A stretch of 64,000 nucleotides of DNA from Phyllobacterium zundukense. Lineage in GTDB: Bacteria; Pseudomonadota; Alphaproteobacteria; Rhizobiales; Rhizobiaceae. The first letter of the stretch is position 1, and each line of letters opens with the position of its first letter. This document shows, one piece after another, positions 26,559 to 36,258 of this stretch. Location of the stretch: positions 3,269,001-3,333,000 of the forward strand of contig NZ_CP104973.1 of assembly GCF_025452195.1 (NCBI RefSeq), read 5' to 3'. The notes beneath the pieces are model-generated. The model made no database searches. It was not told the origin of the DNA and saw only the letters and a list, made by a program, of their open reading frames with translations. Both the position numbers and the translations under genes were made by a program.

Positions 26559-27688
26559 TCAAGCAATGTCTTCGACTTCGACATCCGATCCGTGCACGCG
26601 GTGGGCCAGAGCGGCCTCCATGAACATATCGACATCGCCGTCGAGCACATCTTGCGGGCTCGTGCTTTCAACACCGGTGCGCAAATCCTTCACCAGCTGA
26701 TAAGGCTGCAGCACGTAGGAGCGGATCTGGTGTCCCCAGCCGATATCGGTCTTGGAGGCTGAAATCGCATCTGCTGCCTGTTCACGTTTTTCCAGTTCCG
26801 CCTCATAGAGACGGGCGCGCAACATCGACCAGGCCGTCGCGCGGTTCTTGTGCTGCGAACGCTCTGCCTGACACTGCACGACAATACCCGTGGCGATATG
26901 CGTGATACGAACCGCCGAATCGGTCGTGTTGACGTGCTGACCACCGGCGCCGGATGCGCGATAGGTATCGATGCGGACGTCTGCTTCGGTTACCGCGATA
27001 TCGATATTGTCATCGACGACCGGGTAGACCCAGATGCTCGAAAACGACGTGTGCCTGCGTGCATTGGAATCGTAGGGCGAAATACGCACGAGCCGGTGTA
27101 CACCGGATTCCGTCTTCAAGAGCCCGTAAGCGTTGTGCCCCTTGACGAGGATGGTGGCAGATTTGATGCCAGCTTCTTCGCCATAATGGACTTCGAGCAA
27201 TTCGACTTTCATGCCTTTGCGCTCTGCCCAGCGCGTGTACATGCGCAGGAGCATATTCGCCCAGTCCTGGCTCTCTGTACCGCCCGCACCGGAATGTACT
27301 TCCAGATACGTGTCGTTTGCGTCGGCCTCGCCGGAGAGCAACGTATCGATTTGGCGACGGTCGACTTCCTGTTTGATGGCGCGGATATTCTCTTCCGCCT
27401 CCGTCACGATCGACTTGTCGTCCTCCTCCTCGCCCATGGCGATGAGTTCGACATTGTCATCTAGGGACTGCGTCAGCGTGCGAGATCGAATTGATGCCGT
27501 CTTCCAGCTGCTGGCGTTCGCGCATCAGCTTTTGCGCTTCCTGCGCGTCGTTCCAGAGTGTTGGATCTTCGGCGAGCTGGTTCAGATAGCCCAGGCGTTT
27601 AATTGATGTATCCCAGTCAAAGATGCCTCCTCAGCAGGCTTATGGCCTGCTTGATCTCATCGACGAGGGTCTCGATTTCGGCGCGCAT
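26559..27688 (-). CDS. prfB: Peptide chain release factor 2, with programmed +1 frameshift and an extra frameshift
   Basis: RF2 releases peptides at UGA and UAA. The ATG at 27688 begins [19 protein letters not shown]. At 27617-27622 the text AGGAGG-CAT-CTT-TGA-C is the classic autoregulatory +1 site. Translation then continues [23 protein letters not shown] to DGINSI, where a second break near 27483 (one extra base in ATCTCGC) is needed to reach [21 protein letters not shown]. The remainder is intact, with the GGQ loop in [18 protein letters not shown]. The second break is not a known recoding site, and RF2 is essential, so a sequence error is likely. Confidence 0.9.
27617..27631 (-). promoter_or_regulatory. 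prfB programmed +1 frameshift site
   Basis: Reading the minus strand, AGGAGG (an internal Shine-Dalgarno sequence) is followed by CAT, then the slippery CTT and the in-frame stop TGA with C after it. The spacing equals that of Escherichia coli prfB. Low RF2 slows decoding of the UGA and favours the shift, so RF2 controls its own level. Confidence 0.9.
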
Positions 27689-27937
27689 CGGCAATCCGTT
27701 CCTTCTTTATGCTCAAATTTCGGCGGACCATATTGACTGGTCCGCGCGATGTAAAGTGTTCGGGTTCAATGCAAATGACCGCGGCAGGAACCAGTTGGGG
27801 CTTTTGAGAATTCAGCCTGATGAGGTAGCCGGTGTGATTTTCGAGACCCGAAGCGCAGTGGACATTTCTGTCCATGAGCATCGGAAGCGGAGAAAATCGC
27901 ATCAGATGCCCATCAGGGTGAAGTTATTGAAGAGTCG

Positions 27938-30397
27938 TCAGAAGAGGCCGCCGCCACCGCCTTGTATCGCCCGGTTGACATTCGGAGACTGGACTCCGAC
28001 AGGCGAGCCCTCCGAGAACGTATCCATGCCGATGACAGAATAGCTGTCGGCAGGTCCCGTACCCGGCTTGAACGCTTCCATGATGACGTTCGCTCCGCCA
28101 GGCGATGCCCGCATGCCTGTCTTGCGATCGATTGCGATTACACTCATGCCCGGCGGGGGGTCGAAGGGTACAGATCGCTGGCCTTGCAATGCAGCCTCAG
28201 CAAAGTCCTTGAACACTGGTGCCGCAAGCCCGCTACCGGTGAAGCCGTGACCCATGGGCGCAGGATCGTCATATCCGAGGTAAACGCCGAAGACGAGGTT
28301 CGGCGTGAAGCCAATGAACCAGGCGTCTTTTTCATCGTTGGTGGTTCCGGTCTTGCCGGCTATAGGTCGGTTGAGGCTTTTCAGGATCGTTGCGGTACCG
28401 CGCTCAACCACGCCCTCCATCATGGATGTGATCTGGTAGGCGGTCATCGGGTCGAGCACCTGATCCCGATCGTCGATCAACTCGGGTTCCGGCTGATTCT
28501 TCCACTCGTCTGCCGAACAATTATCGCACTTGCGCTCGTCATGCTTGAAAATCGTCTTGCCGTAGCGGTCTTGTATCCGGTCGATCATCGATGGCGTTAT
28601 CTTGCGACCGCCATTTGCAATGATCGAATAACCCGTGACCATGCGCAGAACCGTAGTTTCGCCGGAGCCAAGCGCCATGGCGAGAACCGGCAGCATCTTG
28701 TCATAAATGCCGAACCGCTCGGCATATTCGGCCACGAGTTTCATGCCCATGTCCTGGGCCAGTCTCACAGTCATCAGATTGCGCGACTGCTCGATACCAT
28801 AGCGCAATGTCGATGGACCTGCGAATTTACCGCCGTAGTTCTTCGGCGCCCAGATTCCAAGACTGCCACCCTGATCGACGGAGATCGGTCCATCGAGAAC
28901 CACGGACGCCGGTGTATAGCCATTGTCGAGCGCGGCAGAGTAGACGAATGGTTTGAAAGACGAGCCCGGCTGACGCATTGCCTGCGTTGCCCGGTTGAAT
29001 TCGGATTCGGCAAAGGAGAAGCCGCCAACCATGGCAAGCACACGCCCCGTATGCGGATCCATCGCCACCGCGCCACCTTCGATTTTCGGCACCTGATGCA
29101 GATCGAATTCGGTGTCGCTGCCCTCTTTCTTCTGAACGAAGATCACGTCACCGACGTTGAAAACGCTCTCCAGCGACTTGGCTGTGGTGCGCTTGTCATC
29201 ATTGAGCAAGCGGAAAGCCCATTTGATATCCGCCGCTGCAATGGTGCCCTTCTTGCGTTCAGTGGCAAGTTTGTCCGATGCGTCCCGCTCCGGCTGGAGC
29301 CCGATGGTCGCCTGCTCCGGCGTCACCTCAAGCACGACGGCCAACTGCCAGTCGGGAACATCGGAAAACGCTTTTATCTCTGAAAGGGGAATGCCCCAGT
29401 CGCCGTTCGTCGAAATGGTCTTGTAGGCGCCGCGATAGCCTCGCGCTTCATCGTATTTGAAGAGGCCGTGCTGCAACGCTGCACGCGCCTGCACCTGCAT
29501 TTTCGGATCAAGCGTTGTGCGAACCGACAGGCCGCCCTCGTAAAGCGCATTTTCGCCATAACGGGCGATGATCTGACGCCGGACTTCTTCCGTGAAATAT
29601 TCTGAAGCAAAGAGATAATTGCCCGTGTGACGCGGCGTGACGCCAAGCGGTTCCGCCTTGGCTACTTTTGCTTCCTCGGCGGTCACATAGCCATTTTCAG
29701 CCATACGGTCGATCACCCAATTACGGCGTTCGACGGCACGATCCGGCTGCCGGAACGGGTGGTAATTCGATGGCCCCTTGGGAAGCGCTGCGAGGTAAGC
29801 GGCTTCGGCTACGGTCAGTTCGTTGACCGATTTGTTGTAGTAGGTCAGCGCAGCCCCGGCGATACCGTAGGAGTTCAAGCCGAAGAAAATTTCGTTCAGA
29901 TAGAGTTCGAGAATGCGATCCTTGGAATAGGCCTGCTCGATGCGAAAGGAAAGAATCGCTTCCTTGACCTTGCGTCCGATCGTCTGATCGTTGCTCAGGA
30001 GGAAGTTCTTCGCAACCTGCTGTGTAATCGTCGATGCACCGACCGGCCGGCGTGAGCCCCAATTCTGCACATTGGTGATGACTGCGCGGGTAAGACCAGC
30101 GATATCCACACCGGGATGCTGATAGAAATTCTTGTCTTCGGCCGAGATAAATGCTGCCTTGACGCGGTCGGGGACAGCCTGGATCGGCAAATAAAGCCGG
30201 CGTTGGCGCGCAAATTCAGCCATCAACGAACCATCGGAAGAATGAACACGTGTCATGACCGGCGGCTCATACTTAGCCAGCACTTCGTAGTCGGGCAGGT
30301 CTTTTGACATGTTGACAACGTAGAGCGCGACGGCACCCGCTCCCAGAAGCGCCATGACAGTGCCGATTCCGAAAAAATATCCGATCAAGCGTATCAT
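27938..30397 (-). CDS. mrcA: Penicillin-binding protein 1A, bifunctional class A PBP
   Basis: This enzyme polymerises and cross-links peptidoglycan. The protein has 819 residues and a membrane anchor at about 6-28. The GT51 glycosyltransferase part has the catalytic Glu in FISAEDKNFYQHPGVD (about 85) and GASTITQQVAKNF. The transpeptidase has SxxK in QPGSSFKPFVYSA (about 465), the SRN motif in GIEQSRNLMTV, and KTG in IAGKTGTTNDEKDAWF (about 675). Order mrcA then prfB on one strand, 249 bp apart, is what I remember from Brucella-like genomes. Confidence 0.95.
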   Translation of the reverse strand: MIRLIGYFFGIGTVMALLGAGAVALYVVNMSKDLPDYEVLAKYEPPVMTRVHSSDGSLMAEFARQRRLYLPIQAVPDRVKAAFISAEDKNFYQHPGVDIAGLTRAVITNVQNWGSRRPVGASTITQQVAKNFLLSNDQTIGRKVKEAILSFRIEQAYSKDRILELYLNEIFFGLNSYGIAGAALTYYNKSVNELTVAEAAYLAALPKGPSNYHPFRQPDRAVERRNWVIDRMAENGYVTAEEAKVAKAEPLGVTPRHTGNYLFASEYFTEEVRRQIIARYGENALYEGGLSVRTTLDPKMQVQARAALQHGLFKYDEARGYRGAYKTISTNGDWGIPLSEIKAFSDVPDWQLAVVLEVTPEQATIGLQPERDASDKLATERKKGTIAAADIKWAFRLLNDDKRTTAKSLESVFNVGDVIFVQKKEGSDTEFDLHQVPKIEGGAVAMDPHTGRVLAMVGGFSFAESEFNRATQAMRQPGSSFKPFVYSAALDNGYTPASVVLDGPISVDQGGSLGIWAPKNYGGKFAGPSTLRYGIEQSRNLMTVRLAQDMGMKLVAEYAERFGIYDKMLPVLAMALGSGETTVLRMVTGYSIIANGGRKITPSMIDRIQDRYGKTIFKHDERKCDNCSADEWKNQPEPELIDDRDQVLDPMTAYQITSMMEGVVERGTATILKSLNRPIAGKTGTTNDEKDAWFIGFTPNLVFGVYLGYDDPAPMGHGFTGSGLAAPVFKDFAEAALQGQRSVPFDPPPGMSVIAIDRKTGMRASPGGANVIMEAFKPGTGPADSYSVIGMDTFSEGSPVGVQSPNVNRAIQGGGGGLF

Positions 30398-30726
30398 TTG
30401 TATCCGGAACCCATTTCACCTGTTGGCATGTGCGTTACCAATGCATGAGCAGATCATGCAGATTGCATCGTGGAAGACACCAATCCCGAAGGTCTTCCCC
30501 GTCCGGCAATCGAATAATGCAATGCCGGTAACTCGTTGACGCAATTGAGCGACAAATGTGACAAAGGCAAGGACAACCCGCGCGTGTTCACAATATAAAT
30601 ACCAATTGTGGGGTTTGGGCAACGCACGGAAGAGTGATTTTCTCTACAATCTTAATGCAATGGGAGGTTGAGACCACCGCCACTGCCCCCTCCCTGCATC
30701 GATCGCCAATTCAATACGTGCTTTGC
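30398..30726. other. Intergenic stretch upstream of mrcA
   Basis: There is no credible ORF. GGGAGG (30662-30667) and CCTCCC (30689-30694) form a hairpin just past the small gene at 30727 and may end its transcript. The AT-rich part near 30590-30610 (CAATATAAATACCAATTG) may carry the mrcA promoter. Nothing else is clear. Confidence 0.35.
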
Positions 30727-30906
30727 CTAACTGGTCGTAATTCCGACTTTGCGCTGGATTTCTTCGGTAGTTTCCTTCACGAAAAAAGTTAACCCCGCCG
30801 TGGTTGTCACAATGTGCGTCCCTGTTCCATAGGGGTTGAAAGAGACGACGTGAGCGAAGTTGAGTGTAATGTGATCCCCATTGACATCCGTCAGATTGAT
30901 CCACAT
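30727..30906 (-). CDS. Small FlbD-like protein, 59 aa
   Basis: This short gene starts at an ATG with GGGAGG 7 nt upstream. The protein begins MWINLTDVNGDHITLNFAHV, continues TGTHIVTTTAGLTFFVKETT and ends EEIQRKVGITTS. The pattern of hydrophobic strand, Asn-Gly turn, LN, a Thr-rich strand and a KET/ES-xEE helix is that of the small FlbD family found in flagellar operons. No flagellar gene is near, so it is an orphan with a similar fold. The family call is by eye. Confidence 0.6.
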   Translation of the reverse strand: MWINLTDVNGDHITLNFAHVVSFNPYGTGTHIVTTTAGLTFFVKETTEEIQRKVGITTS

Positions 30907-30981
30907 GGCCGTACCTCCCTGCTTGCAACAAACGTTAGGTCGTAAATCAGGGAAGCAGGATTCTCTCGCCGAGGCAATGAC

Positions 30982-31347
30982 TTACCAGAGATTTCTCCCG
31001 TCCAGCGTTTCCACCGGTAACGAACCTATATCGAAATTGTCGAAGAGACGAACGTTGACGCTAATTCGTGGCTTGTCGAAGTCCGGTTTGTAGTCAATCC
31101 ATGTCGGCACTTGTGAAAACGTCCCGCAACCGCAGACGTTGCAATGATGATGCTTGTTCATGCCATTGCGCGAATATGCTGTGTCGGCCTCGGGCGTTAC
31201 CGAAAGCTTCACCTGTGCCGGCTGAAAATACGCCCAGAGCGCGCCGCGTTTTGTGCAGAACGTACAGGTGCACGCCGTTACAATGGTCGGCGCTTCACTG
31301 ATTTCGAATTTGATCGCGCCACAATGGCAACTTCCCAGAATTGTCAT
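30982..31347 (-). CDS. GFA-family (glutathione-dependent formaldehyde-activating-like) zinc protein
   Basis: This is a 121-residue zinc protein of the GFA/Mss4-like fold. The zinc ligands are in GSCHCGAIKFE (residues 6-10) with CTCTFCTKRG (about 26-34) and HCNVCGCGTF (about 68-75). Most family members have no proven activity with formaldehyde, so the name describes the fold. It has no clear operon partner. Confidence 0.87.
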   Translation of the reverse strand: MTILGSCHCGAIKFEISEAPTIVTACTCTFCTKRGALWAYFQPAQVKLSVTPEADTAYSRNGMNKHHHCNVCGCGTFSQVPTWIDYKPDFDKPRISVNVRLFDNFDIGSLPVETLDGRNLW

Positions 31348-31426
31348 GAGCTCCTCCTCCCGAGATCATCCTTTCATCCGGTAATGATAGCCATGGAGTT
31401 CACGATTGAAACCGACAATCGCCCTC

Positions 31427-32605
31427 CTAGACCGATTGCCCTGCCACCCAGCCCGATGACCATGCCCATTGGAAATTATAGCCGCCGAGCCAACCCGTTA
31501 CATCGACAACTTCACCGACAAAATAAAGGCCTTTTGTGGATCTCGCTTCCATCGTTTTCTGGTCAAGCATATCCGTATCGACACCGCCGAGCGTCACCTC
31601 CGCTGTACGGTAGCCTTCGGACCCTGCTGGCCTGATTTGCCATTCATTGACCGATTTTTCCACCGCAAGAAGCTGCTTGTCCGAAATATCCGCCAGATGC
31701 GCTTCTATCCTGCTGTTTTCTGCAATCAACTGCGCGAGGCGTTTCGGTAATAGTTCGCCAAGTGCCGTCTGCAGCGCTTGCCGGCCGTTGCGGCTGCGTG
31801 CGGCGCGTAGTGCCTCGAAGACCCTGACGCCCGGGAGCATGGCAACCGAGATCACATCGCCTTCCCTCCAATAGGATGAAATCTGCAGGATAGAAGGACC
31901 ACTCAGACCGCGATGGGTGAACAGCATGGCCTCGCTGAACTCTGTCTTGCCGTGACTCACAACTGCATCGACGGAAATGCCAGACAGGGGTTTGAGCGGA
32001 GCAAGCGTATTCTCGTCAAACGTCAGCGGCACCAGCGCCGGGCGTGTTTCGGTGAGCGCAACCTCGAATTGTTTGGCGATCTCGTACCCAAAGCCGGTTG
32101 CGCCCATTTTCGGTATGGATTTTCCGCCGCATGCAACGACGAGGGACAAACACCGTACGCGTTCGCCCGACAGATCGAGTTCAAATGCATCGCCTGATTT
32201 CGCGACAGCATCGACGGTCGTACGAAGCCGAAGCTCAACCCCCGCCTGGTTCATCTCCGTCACCAACATATCGATGATCTGCTTTGCCGATCCATCGCAA
32301 AAAAGTTGGCCGAGCGTCTTTTCATGCCAGGCAATGCCATGGCGATCTACGAGACCGATAAAGTCGCGCTGGGTGTAGCGGCGCAAGGCCGAAATGCAAA
32401 AATGCGGGTTCTTGCTGATAAAGTTCTGCGGTGCCGCATTGAGATTGGTGAAATTGCAGCGGCCACCGCCCGATATGCGGATCTTTTCGCCGGGCGCGGC
32501 AGCATGGTCGACAATGAGCACGGAGCGGCCGCGCTTGCCTGCCTCAATGGCGCACATCATACCTGCGGCGCCGGCACCTATGATAAGGACGTCCACCTGT
32601 TTCAT
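31427..32605 (-). CDS. FAD-dependent oxidoreductase, HI0933/YhiN family
   Basis: This flavoprotein has about 392 residues and is of unknown reaction. The dinucleotide-binding motif is VLIIGAGAAGMMCAIEAGKRG at the N-terminus, then GEKIRISGGGRCNFTN and the family C-terminus YFVGEVVDVTGWLGGYNFQWAWSSG. The start at 32605 is fixed by a 4-bp ATGA overlap with the ydcF stop and removes a 20-residue extension present in the open frame. Confidence 0.9.
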   Translation of the reverse strand: MKQVDVLIIGAGAAGMMCAIEAGKRGRSVLIVDHAAAPGEKIRISGGGRCNFTNLNAAPQNFISKNPHFCISALRRYTQRDFIGLVDRHGIAWHEKTLGQLFCDGSAKQIIDMLVTEMNQAGVELRLRTTVDAVAKSGDAFELDLSGERVRCLSLVVACGGKSIPKMGATGFGYEIAKQFEVALTETRPALVPLTFDENTLAPLKPLSGISVDAVVSHGKTEFSEAMLFTHRGLSGPSILQISSYWREGDVISVAMLPGVRVFEALRAARSRNGRQALQTALGELLPKRLAQLIAENSRIEAHLADISDKQLLAVEKSVNEWQIRPAGSEGYRTAEVTLGGVDTDMLDQKTMEARSTKGLYFVGEVVDVTGWLGGYNFQWAWSSGWVAGQSV

Positions 32606-33396
32606 GGCGATGGCAAAAGCTCGCCCGTCCGCCCCGTCAGGCGGTAGGCGACGAGTCCGATCCATTCTCTAAGCGCTATCGACACATTCTGCAGCGAATC
32701 CTGCGGATTGTCATGCGTAACGCCTATGCCCTCGTCGCCTGACGTCCGGTAGTCGGAGGGCCAAGGCACAACATCGAACCCGACTGTGCGAAAGATCCCC
32801 ATGGAGCGCGGCATATGGAATGCCGACGTAATCAGCACCCACGTCTCGCCGGGTTTCGGCTTCACCAAGTCCTTCGTGAAAACCGCATTTTCATAGGTGT
32901 TGCGCGACTGGCTTTCCATGATGAGCCGATCGGGGGCGACGCCGAGCGCCGTCAGCAAACGGGGTGCCGTCACACCATCACCCTCGCCCTTGAGCAACAA
33001 ATTACCCGATCCACCGGTCACGACGACCTTGGCTTGCGGATGGCGCGCGGCGAGAACAGCCGCCTCGACAAACCGGTCGCCGCTGGAGTTCATCTCATAA
33101 CCACCGCGGACCAGATTCACACCGCCCTCGAGGCCGCCGCCGAGCACAATGATCCCGTCGATCTTCTCCGGCAACGAGGCCGGGCGTTGAAAGCGGTCCT
33201 CAAGCGGATGCATCATGAGCGCGCCCAGAGACGTCCATGCGCCAAGGCCGAGGATCAGAAAAGCCCCCACCGCTGTCACCAAAGCGAAACGCCGCCAAGC
33301 CAGCAGCAGCAGAAAGAACGTCAGACCGATCAACAATATGGAGAAATTCAGCGGCTCGGCGAAGAACCAGAGGATTTTGGACAGAGTGAAGAACAT
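32602..33396 (-). CDS. YdcF-family (DUF218) membrane protein
   Basis: This is a 264-residue inner-membrane protein with two membrane segments at about residues 12-28 and 33-58 and a DUF218 domain after them. Markers are DGIIVLGGGLEGG, VVVTGGSGNLL, ESQSRNTYENAVF and ITSAFHMPRSMGIFRTVGF. DUF218 proteins such as ElyC and SanA are tied to cell-envelope integrity. It is coupled to the following oxidoreductase. Confidence 0.88.
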   Translation of the reverse strand: MFFTLSKILWFFAEPLNFSILLIGLTFFLLLLAWRRFALVTAVGAFLILGLGAWTSLGALMMHPLEDRFQRPASLPEKIDGIIVLGGGLEGGVNLVRGGYEMNSSGDRFVEAAVLAARHPQAKVVVTGGSGNLLLKGEGDGVTAPRLLTALGVAPDRLIMESQSRNTYENAVFTKDLVKPKPGETWVLITSAFHMPRSMGIFRTVGFDVVPWPSDYRTSGDEGIGVTHDNPQDSLQNVSIALREWIGLVAYRLTGRTGELLPSP

Positions 33397-33397
33397 T

Positions 33398-33883
33398 CTA
33401 TCGGAGCTCCGCCAGCATTTTTACCTTGTCCATCTCTCGCTCGAGGCTTGTCGACCATTCCGAGCCCTGTTCGATGACAGTGAAGCCTTCGCGCTCATAG
33501 AGCCGGATGGCCTTCACATTGCGTGCATGGGTGCTGATACGAGCACGCAAATATCCCGCATCGCGAATATTGGCCATCAACGTACGGAGGATTGCCGAAC
33601 CGATCCCTTGGCCCTGAACGACGGGATCAACCCACAGATCGGAGATGTAGTCGTTGTCCTCTTCCCGGGCGCCCCAGCCAAGCACGACGTTGTCCAGTTC
33701 ACCCACCAGAACATTTCTGTAGGACGAATCTGCAAACGCGCGGAATGCCTTTTCGACGTGCATTCGCATGCCGGGCAATTCGGGTTCGAACGAAAAAACG
33801 TTGGACGCCCAGGCGCGGGCGCCGACCGCAGCGATGGCAGCAATGTCGGCCTCTGCTGCAGGTCGGATGCGAAATGAGGACAT
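33398..33883 (-). CDS. GNAT-family N-acetyltransferase
   Basis: This is an acetyl-CoA-dependent acetyltransferase of 161 residues with unknown substrate. It has the motif A region VVQGQGIGSAILRTLM (about 90-105) and ARNVKAIRLYEREGFTVIE for motif B. The ATG at 33883, 10 bp after the gatA stop, gives a normal family start (MSSFRIRPAAEADIAAIAAV). The frame is open further up, but only within gatA. Confidence 0.87.
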   Translation of the reverse strand: MSSFRIRPAAEADIAAIAAVGARAWASNVFSFEPELPGMRMHVEKAFRAFADSSYRNVLVGELDNVVLGWGAREEDNDYISDLWVDPVVQGQGIGSAILRTLMANIRDAGYLRARISTHARNVKAIRLYEREGFTVIEQGSEWSTSLEREMDKVKMLAELR

Positions 33884-33893
33884 CTCGCTTACG

Positions 33894-35375
33894 TTACCAC
33901 CATTTCGGAGCGTTGAACTTGCCTGCCGCCTGTTCGATGACATAGGCGGTCTGGAACAGCGTTCCCTCGTCGAACGGCCGCCCGATAAGCTGCAGGCCAA
34001 GCGGCAGTCCTCGCGCATCGAGGCCAGCGGGGACAGCGATACCCGGAAGACCAGCCATGTTCACGGTGACGGTGAAGATGTCGTTGAGATACATTTTGAC
34101 CGGGTCGGCCGCCATATCCTGGTCGGCAATGCCGAATGCCGCCGAAGGCGTGGCTGGCGTCAGGATCGCATCGACACCCGCGTGGAAGACGTCCTCGAAG
34201 TCTTTCTTGATCAGGGTGCGGACCTTCTGCGCCTGAAGATAGTAGGCGTCGTAGTACCCGGCCGAAAGCACATATGTGCCGATCATGATGCGGCGCTTGA
34301 CCTCTTCGCCGAAGCCGGTGGCGCGGGTCCTTTCGTACATGTCGACGATGTCCTTGCCTGGAACGCGCAAGCCGTAGCGTACGCCATCATAGCGGGCAAG
34401 GTTCGATGAAGCCTCGGCGGGCGCCACGATATAATAGGCAGGCAGCGCATATTTCGTATGTGGCAGCGAGATATCGACGATCGAAGCGCCGGCATCTTTC
34501 AACCATGCAATGCCCTGCTGCCAGAGCTTTTCGATTTCTTCCGGCATACCATCGACGCGGTATTCCTTGGGAATGCCTATCTTGAGTCCGGCAAGCGGCT
34601 TGCCGATGGCCGACTCGTAATCCGGCACGGCGATATCGACCGACGTTGTGTCCTTCGCGTCAACCGAAGCCATGGATTTGAGCAGGATCGCCGCATCACG
34701 CACGTCGCGTGCAATTGGTCCGGCCTGATCGAGCGATGAGGCGAAGGCGACGATGCCCCAGCGCGAGCAGCGGCCATAGGTCGGCTTGATGCCAACAGTG
34801 CCGGTGAAGGCGGCTGGCTGGCGGATCGAACCGCCGGTATCGGTGGCCGTAGCACCGGCGCACAAGCGTGCGGCGACCGCAGCGGCCGAGCCGCCAGAGG
34901 AACCGCCGGGTACAAGATCGACGTTGGACCCCTCTGCGCGCCAAGGGTTTTTAACAGGGCCGTAATAGGAGGTTTCGTTCGACGAGCCCATGGCAAACTC
35001 GTCCATGTTGAGCTTGCCGAGCATGACTGCGCCATCCGCCCACAGATTGGCGGTCACGGTCGACTCATAATGCGGCTTGAATCCGTCGAGGATATGCGAT
35101 GCAGCCTGCGTATGAATACCTTCGGTACCGAACAGGTCCTTGATGCCAAGCGGAATGCCCTCGAGCGCTCCGGCATTGCCCGAAGCGAGGCGTGCATCCG
35201 AAGCTTTCGCCATCTCCAGCGCCTTTTCCGGCGTGGTGACGATATAGGCGTTCAGCGTCTCGTTAGCGTTCTCGATCGCCTGGATATAAGCGCCAGTCAG
35301 CTCCGTAGCGGTAATCGCCTTGGCTTTCAGCTGCTCGCGCGCCTCGGCAATGGTGAGAGCGGTCAGATCGGTCAT
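33894..35375 (-). CDS. gatA: Asp-tRNA(Asn)/Glu-tRNA(Gln) amidotransferase subunit A
   Basis: GatA supplies ammonia from glutamine so that GatCAB can make Gln-tRNA(Gln) or Asn-tRNA(Asn). The amidase triad is visible: Lys in [13 protein letters not shown] (about 78), cis-Ser and Ser in [15 protein letters not shown] (about 155-180). The 493 residues match the family. gatC lies upstream on the same strand with a GNAT gene between them; gatB is not in the window. Confidence 0.95.
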   Translation of the reverse strand: MTDLTALTIAEAREQLKAKAITATELTGAYIQAIENANETLNAYIVTTPEKALEMAKASDARLASGNAGALEGIPLGIKDLFGTEGIHTQAASHILDGFKPHYESTVTANLWADGAVMLGKLNMDEFAMGSSNETSYYGPVKNPWRAEGSNVDLVPGGSSGGSAAAVAARLCAGATATDTGGSIRQPAAFTGTVGIKPTYGRCSRWGIVAFASSLDQAGPIARDVRDAAILLKSMASVDAKDTTSVDIAVPDYESAIGKPLAGLKIGIPKEYRVDGMPEEIEKLWQQGIAWLKDAGASIVDISLPHTKYALPAYYIVAPAEASSNLARYDGVRYGLRVPGKDIVDMYERTRATGFGEEVKRRIMIGTYVLSAGYYDAYYLQAQKVRTLIKKDFEDVFHAGVDAILTPATPSAAFGIADQDMAADPVKMYLNDIFTVTVNMAGLPGIAVPAGLDARGLPLGLQLIGRPFDEGTLFQTAYVIEQAAGKFNAPKWW

Positions 35376-35390
35376 AGTCTTTTCAGGTCC

Positions 35391-35873
35391 TTATTGAGCT
35401 GGCGCGAGGGCCAGCCACTTTTCGTAAAATGCACTGTGTTCCGAGTCCGGATAATCGAGCAGAACGCCGCAACGCGTGAACCCCGAGCGCTCGTAGAGCC
35501 GGTATGCGTCGGCGAAACCCGCTCCAGTGCCTGTTTCGAGGACGAGCCGCGTGACACCCTTTTCCTTGGCGAGTTCGGTTATGGCCTCGAGCAAGGCCGA
35601 CCCGACGCGCTGACCCCGCACCGTCGGCCGGGTGAACATGCGCTTCACCTCGCCAAGGTGATTTCCATGGTCTTTCAAAGCGCCGCAACCGACTGCCGCA
35701 CCATTCTCGTCGCGCGCCACGAACACCGTCGTATCTGCGCCCGCCATCTGCTCCACAGTCATCTTGAACTGGAACTCGATGGGCGAAAGCGGCAACAGAT
35801 GATCGTTTAGCTCACTGACCAGTGCCCTGACGTCATCCTGCAGTGGCGTTTCAACGGCAACGGAAATAGCCAT
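35391..35873 (-). CDS. GNAT-family N-acetyltransferase between gatC and gatA
   Basis: This is a 160-residue acetyltransferase with TVFVARDENGAAVGCGAL and the acetyl-CoA loop RPTVRGQRVGSALLEAITELAK (about 95-116), then YRLYERSGFTRCGVLLDYP. It starts 8 bp after the gatC stop and ends 15 bp before gatA, so it is inside the gat operon. GNAT genes of this type also occur beside tRNA-modifying genes, but its substrate is unknown. Confidence 0.88.
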   Translation of the reverse strand: MAISVAVETPLQDDVRALVSELNDHLLPLSPIEFQFKMTVEQMAGADTTVFVARDENGAAVGCGALKDHGNHLGEVKRMFTRPTVRGQRVGSALLEAITELAKEKGVTRLVLETGTGAGFADAYRLYERSGFTRCGVLLDYPDSEHSAFYEKWLALAPAQ

Positions 35874-35881
35874 CGCTCCGC

Positions 35882-36169
35882 TTACTCCACCACTTTCGGC
35901 ACGACGAAGAAATTCTCTTCATGGATCGGTGCATTGGCAACAATATCAGCCGCCTTTTCGCCATCGTCGACAACGTCCAAGCGCTTCTTCATCGCCATGG
36001 GCGTGACGGATGTCATCGGCTCGACACCATCGACATTCACTTCATTCAGCTGTTCGACAAAGCCGAGAATGGTGTTCAGCTGCCCTGTCATACGGGCAGC
36101 ATCGTCTTCGCTCACGGCAATACGGGCAAGATGCGCAACGCGTTTGACGGTGGAAATATCGACAGACAT
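35882..36169 (-). CDS. gatC: Asp-tRNA(Asn)/Glu-tRNA(Gln) amidotransferase subunit C
   Basis: GatC is the small belt subunit (95 residues) that holds GatA and GatB together. Family features are [20 protein letters not shown] at the start, [15 protein letters not shown] and the C-terminal [18 protein letters not shown]. It is the first gene of the gat operon in this window. Confidence 0.94.
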   Translation of the reverse strand: MSVDISTVKRVAHLARIAVSEDDAARMTGQLNTILGFVEQLNEVNVDGVEPMTSVTPMAMKKRLDVVDDGEKAADIVANAPIHEENFFVVPKVVE

Positions 36170-36258
36170 TCGGGATTCCTGAAATTCGGATCTTGGATTA
36201 CGCAGCTATAGTGTCCGTTGCGGTCAAGCGCAACGGACAAGACGATTTGAAAATGGTG

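Noticed and set aside
27962..29383. Long plus-strand ORF (473 codons) opposite mrcA
   Set aside because: It is the reverse shadow of a high-GC coding gene; the protein is Arg/His-rich with no family features, while mrcA on the other strand has all motifs.
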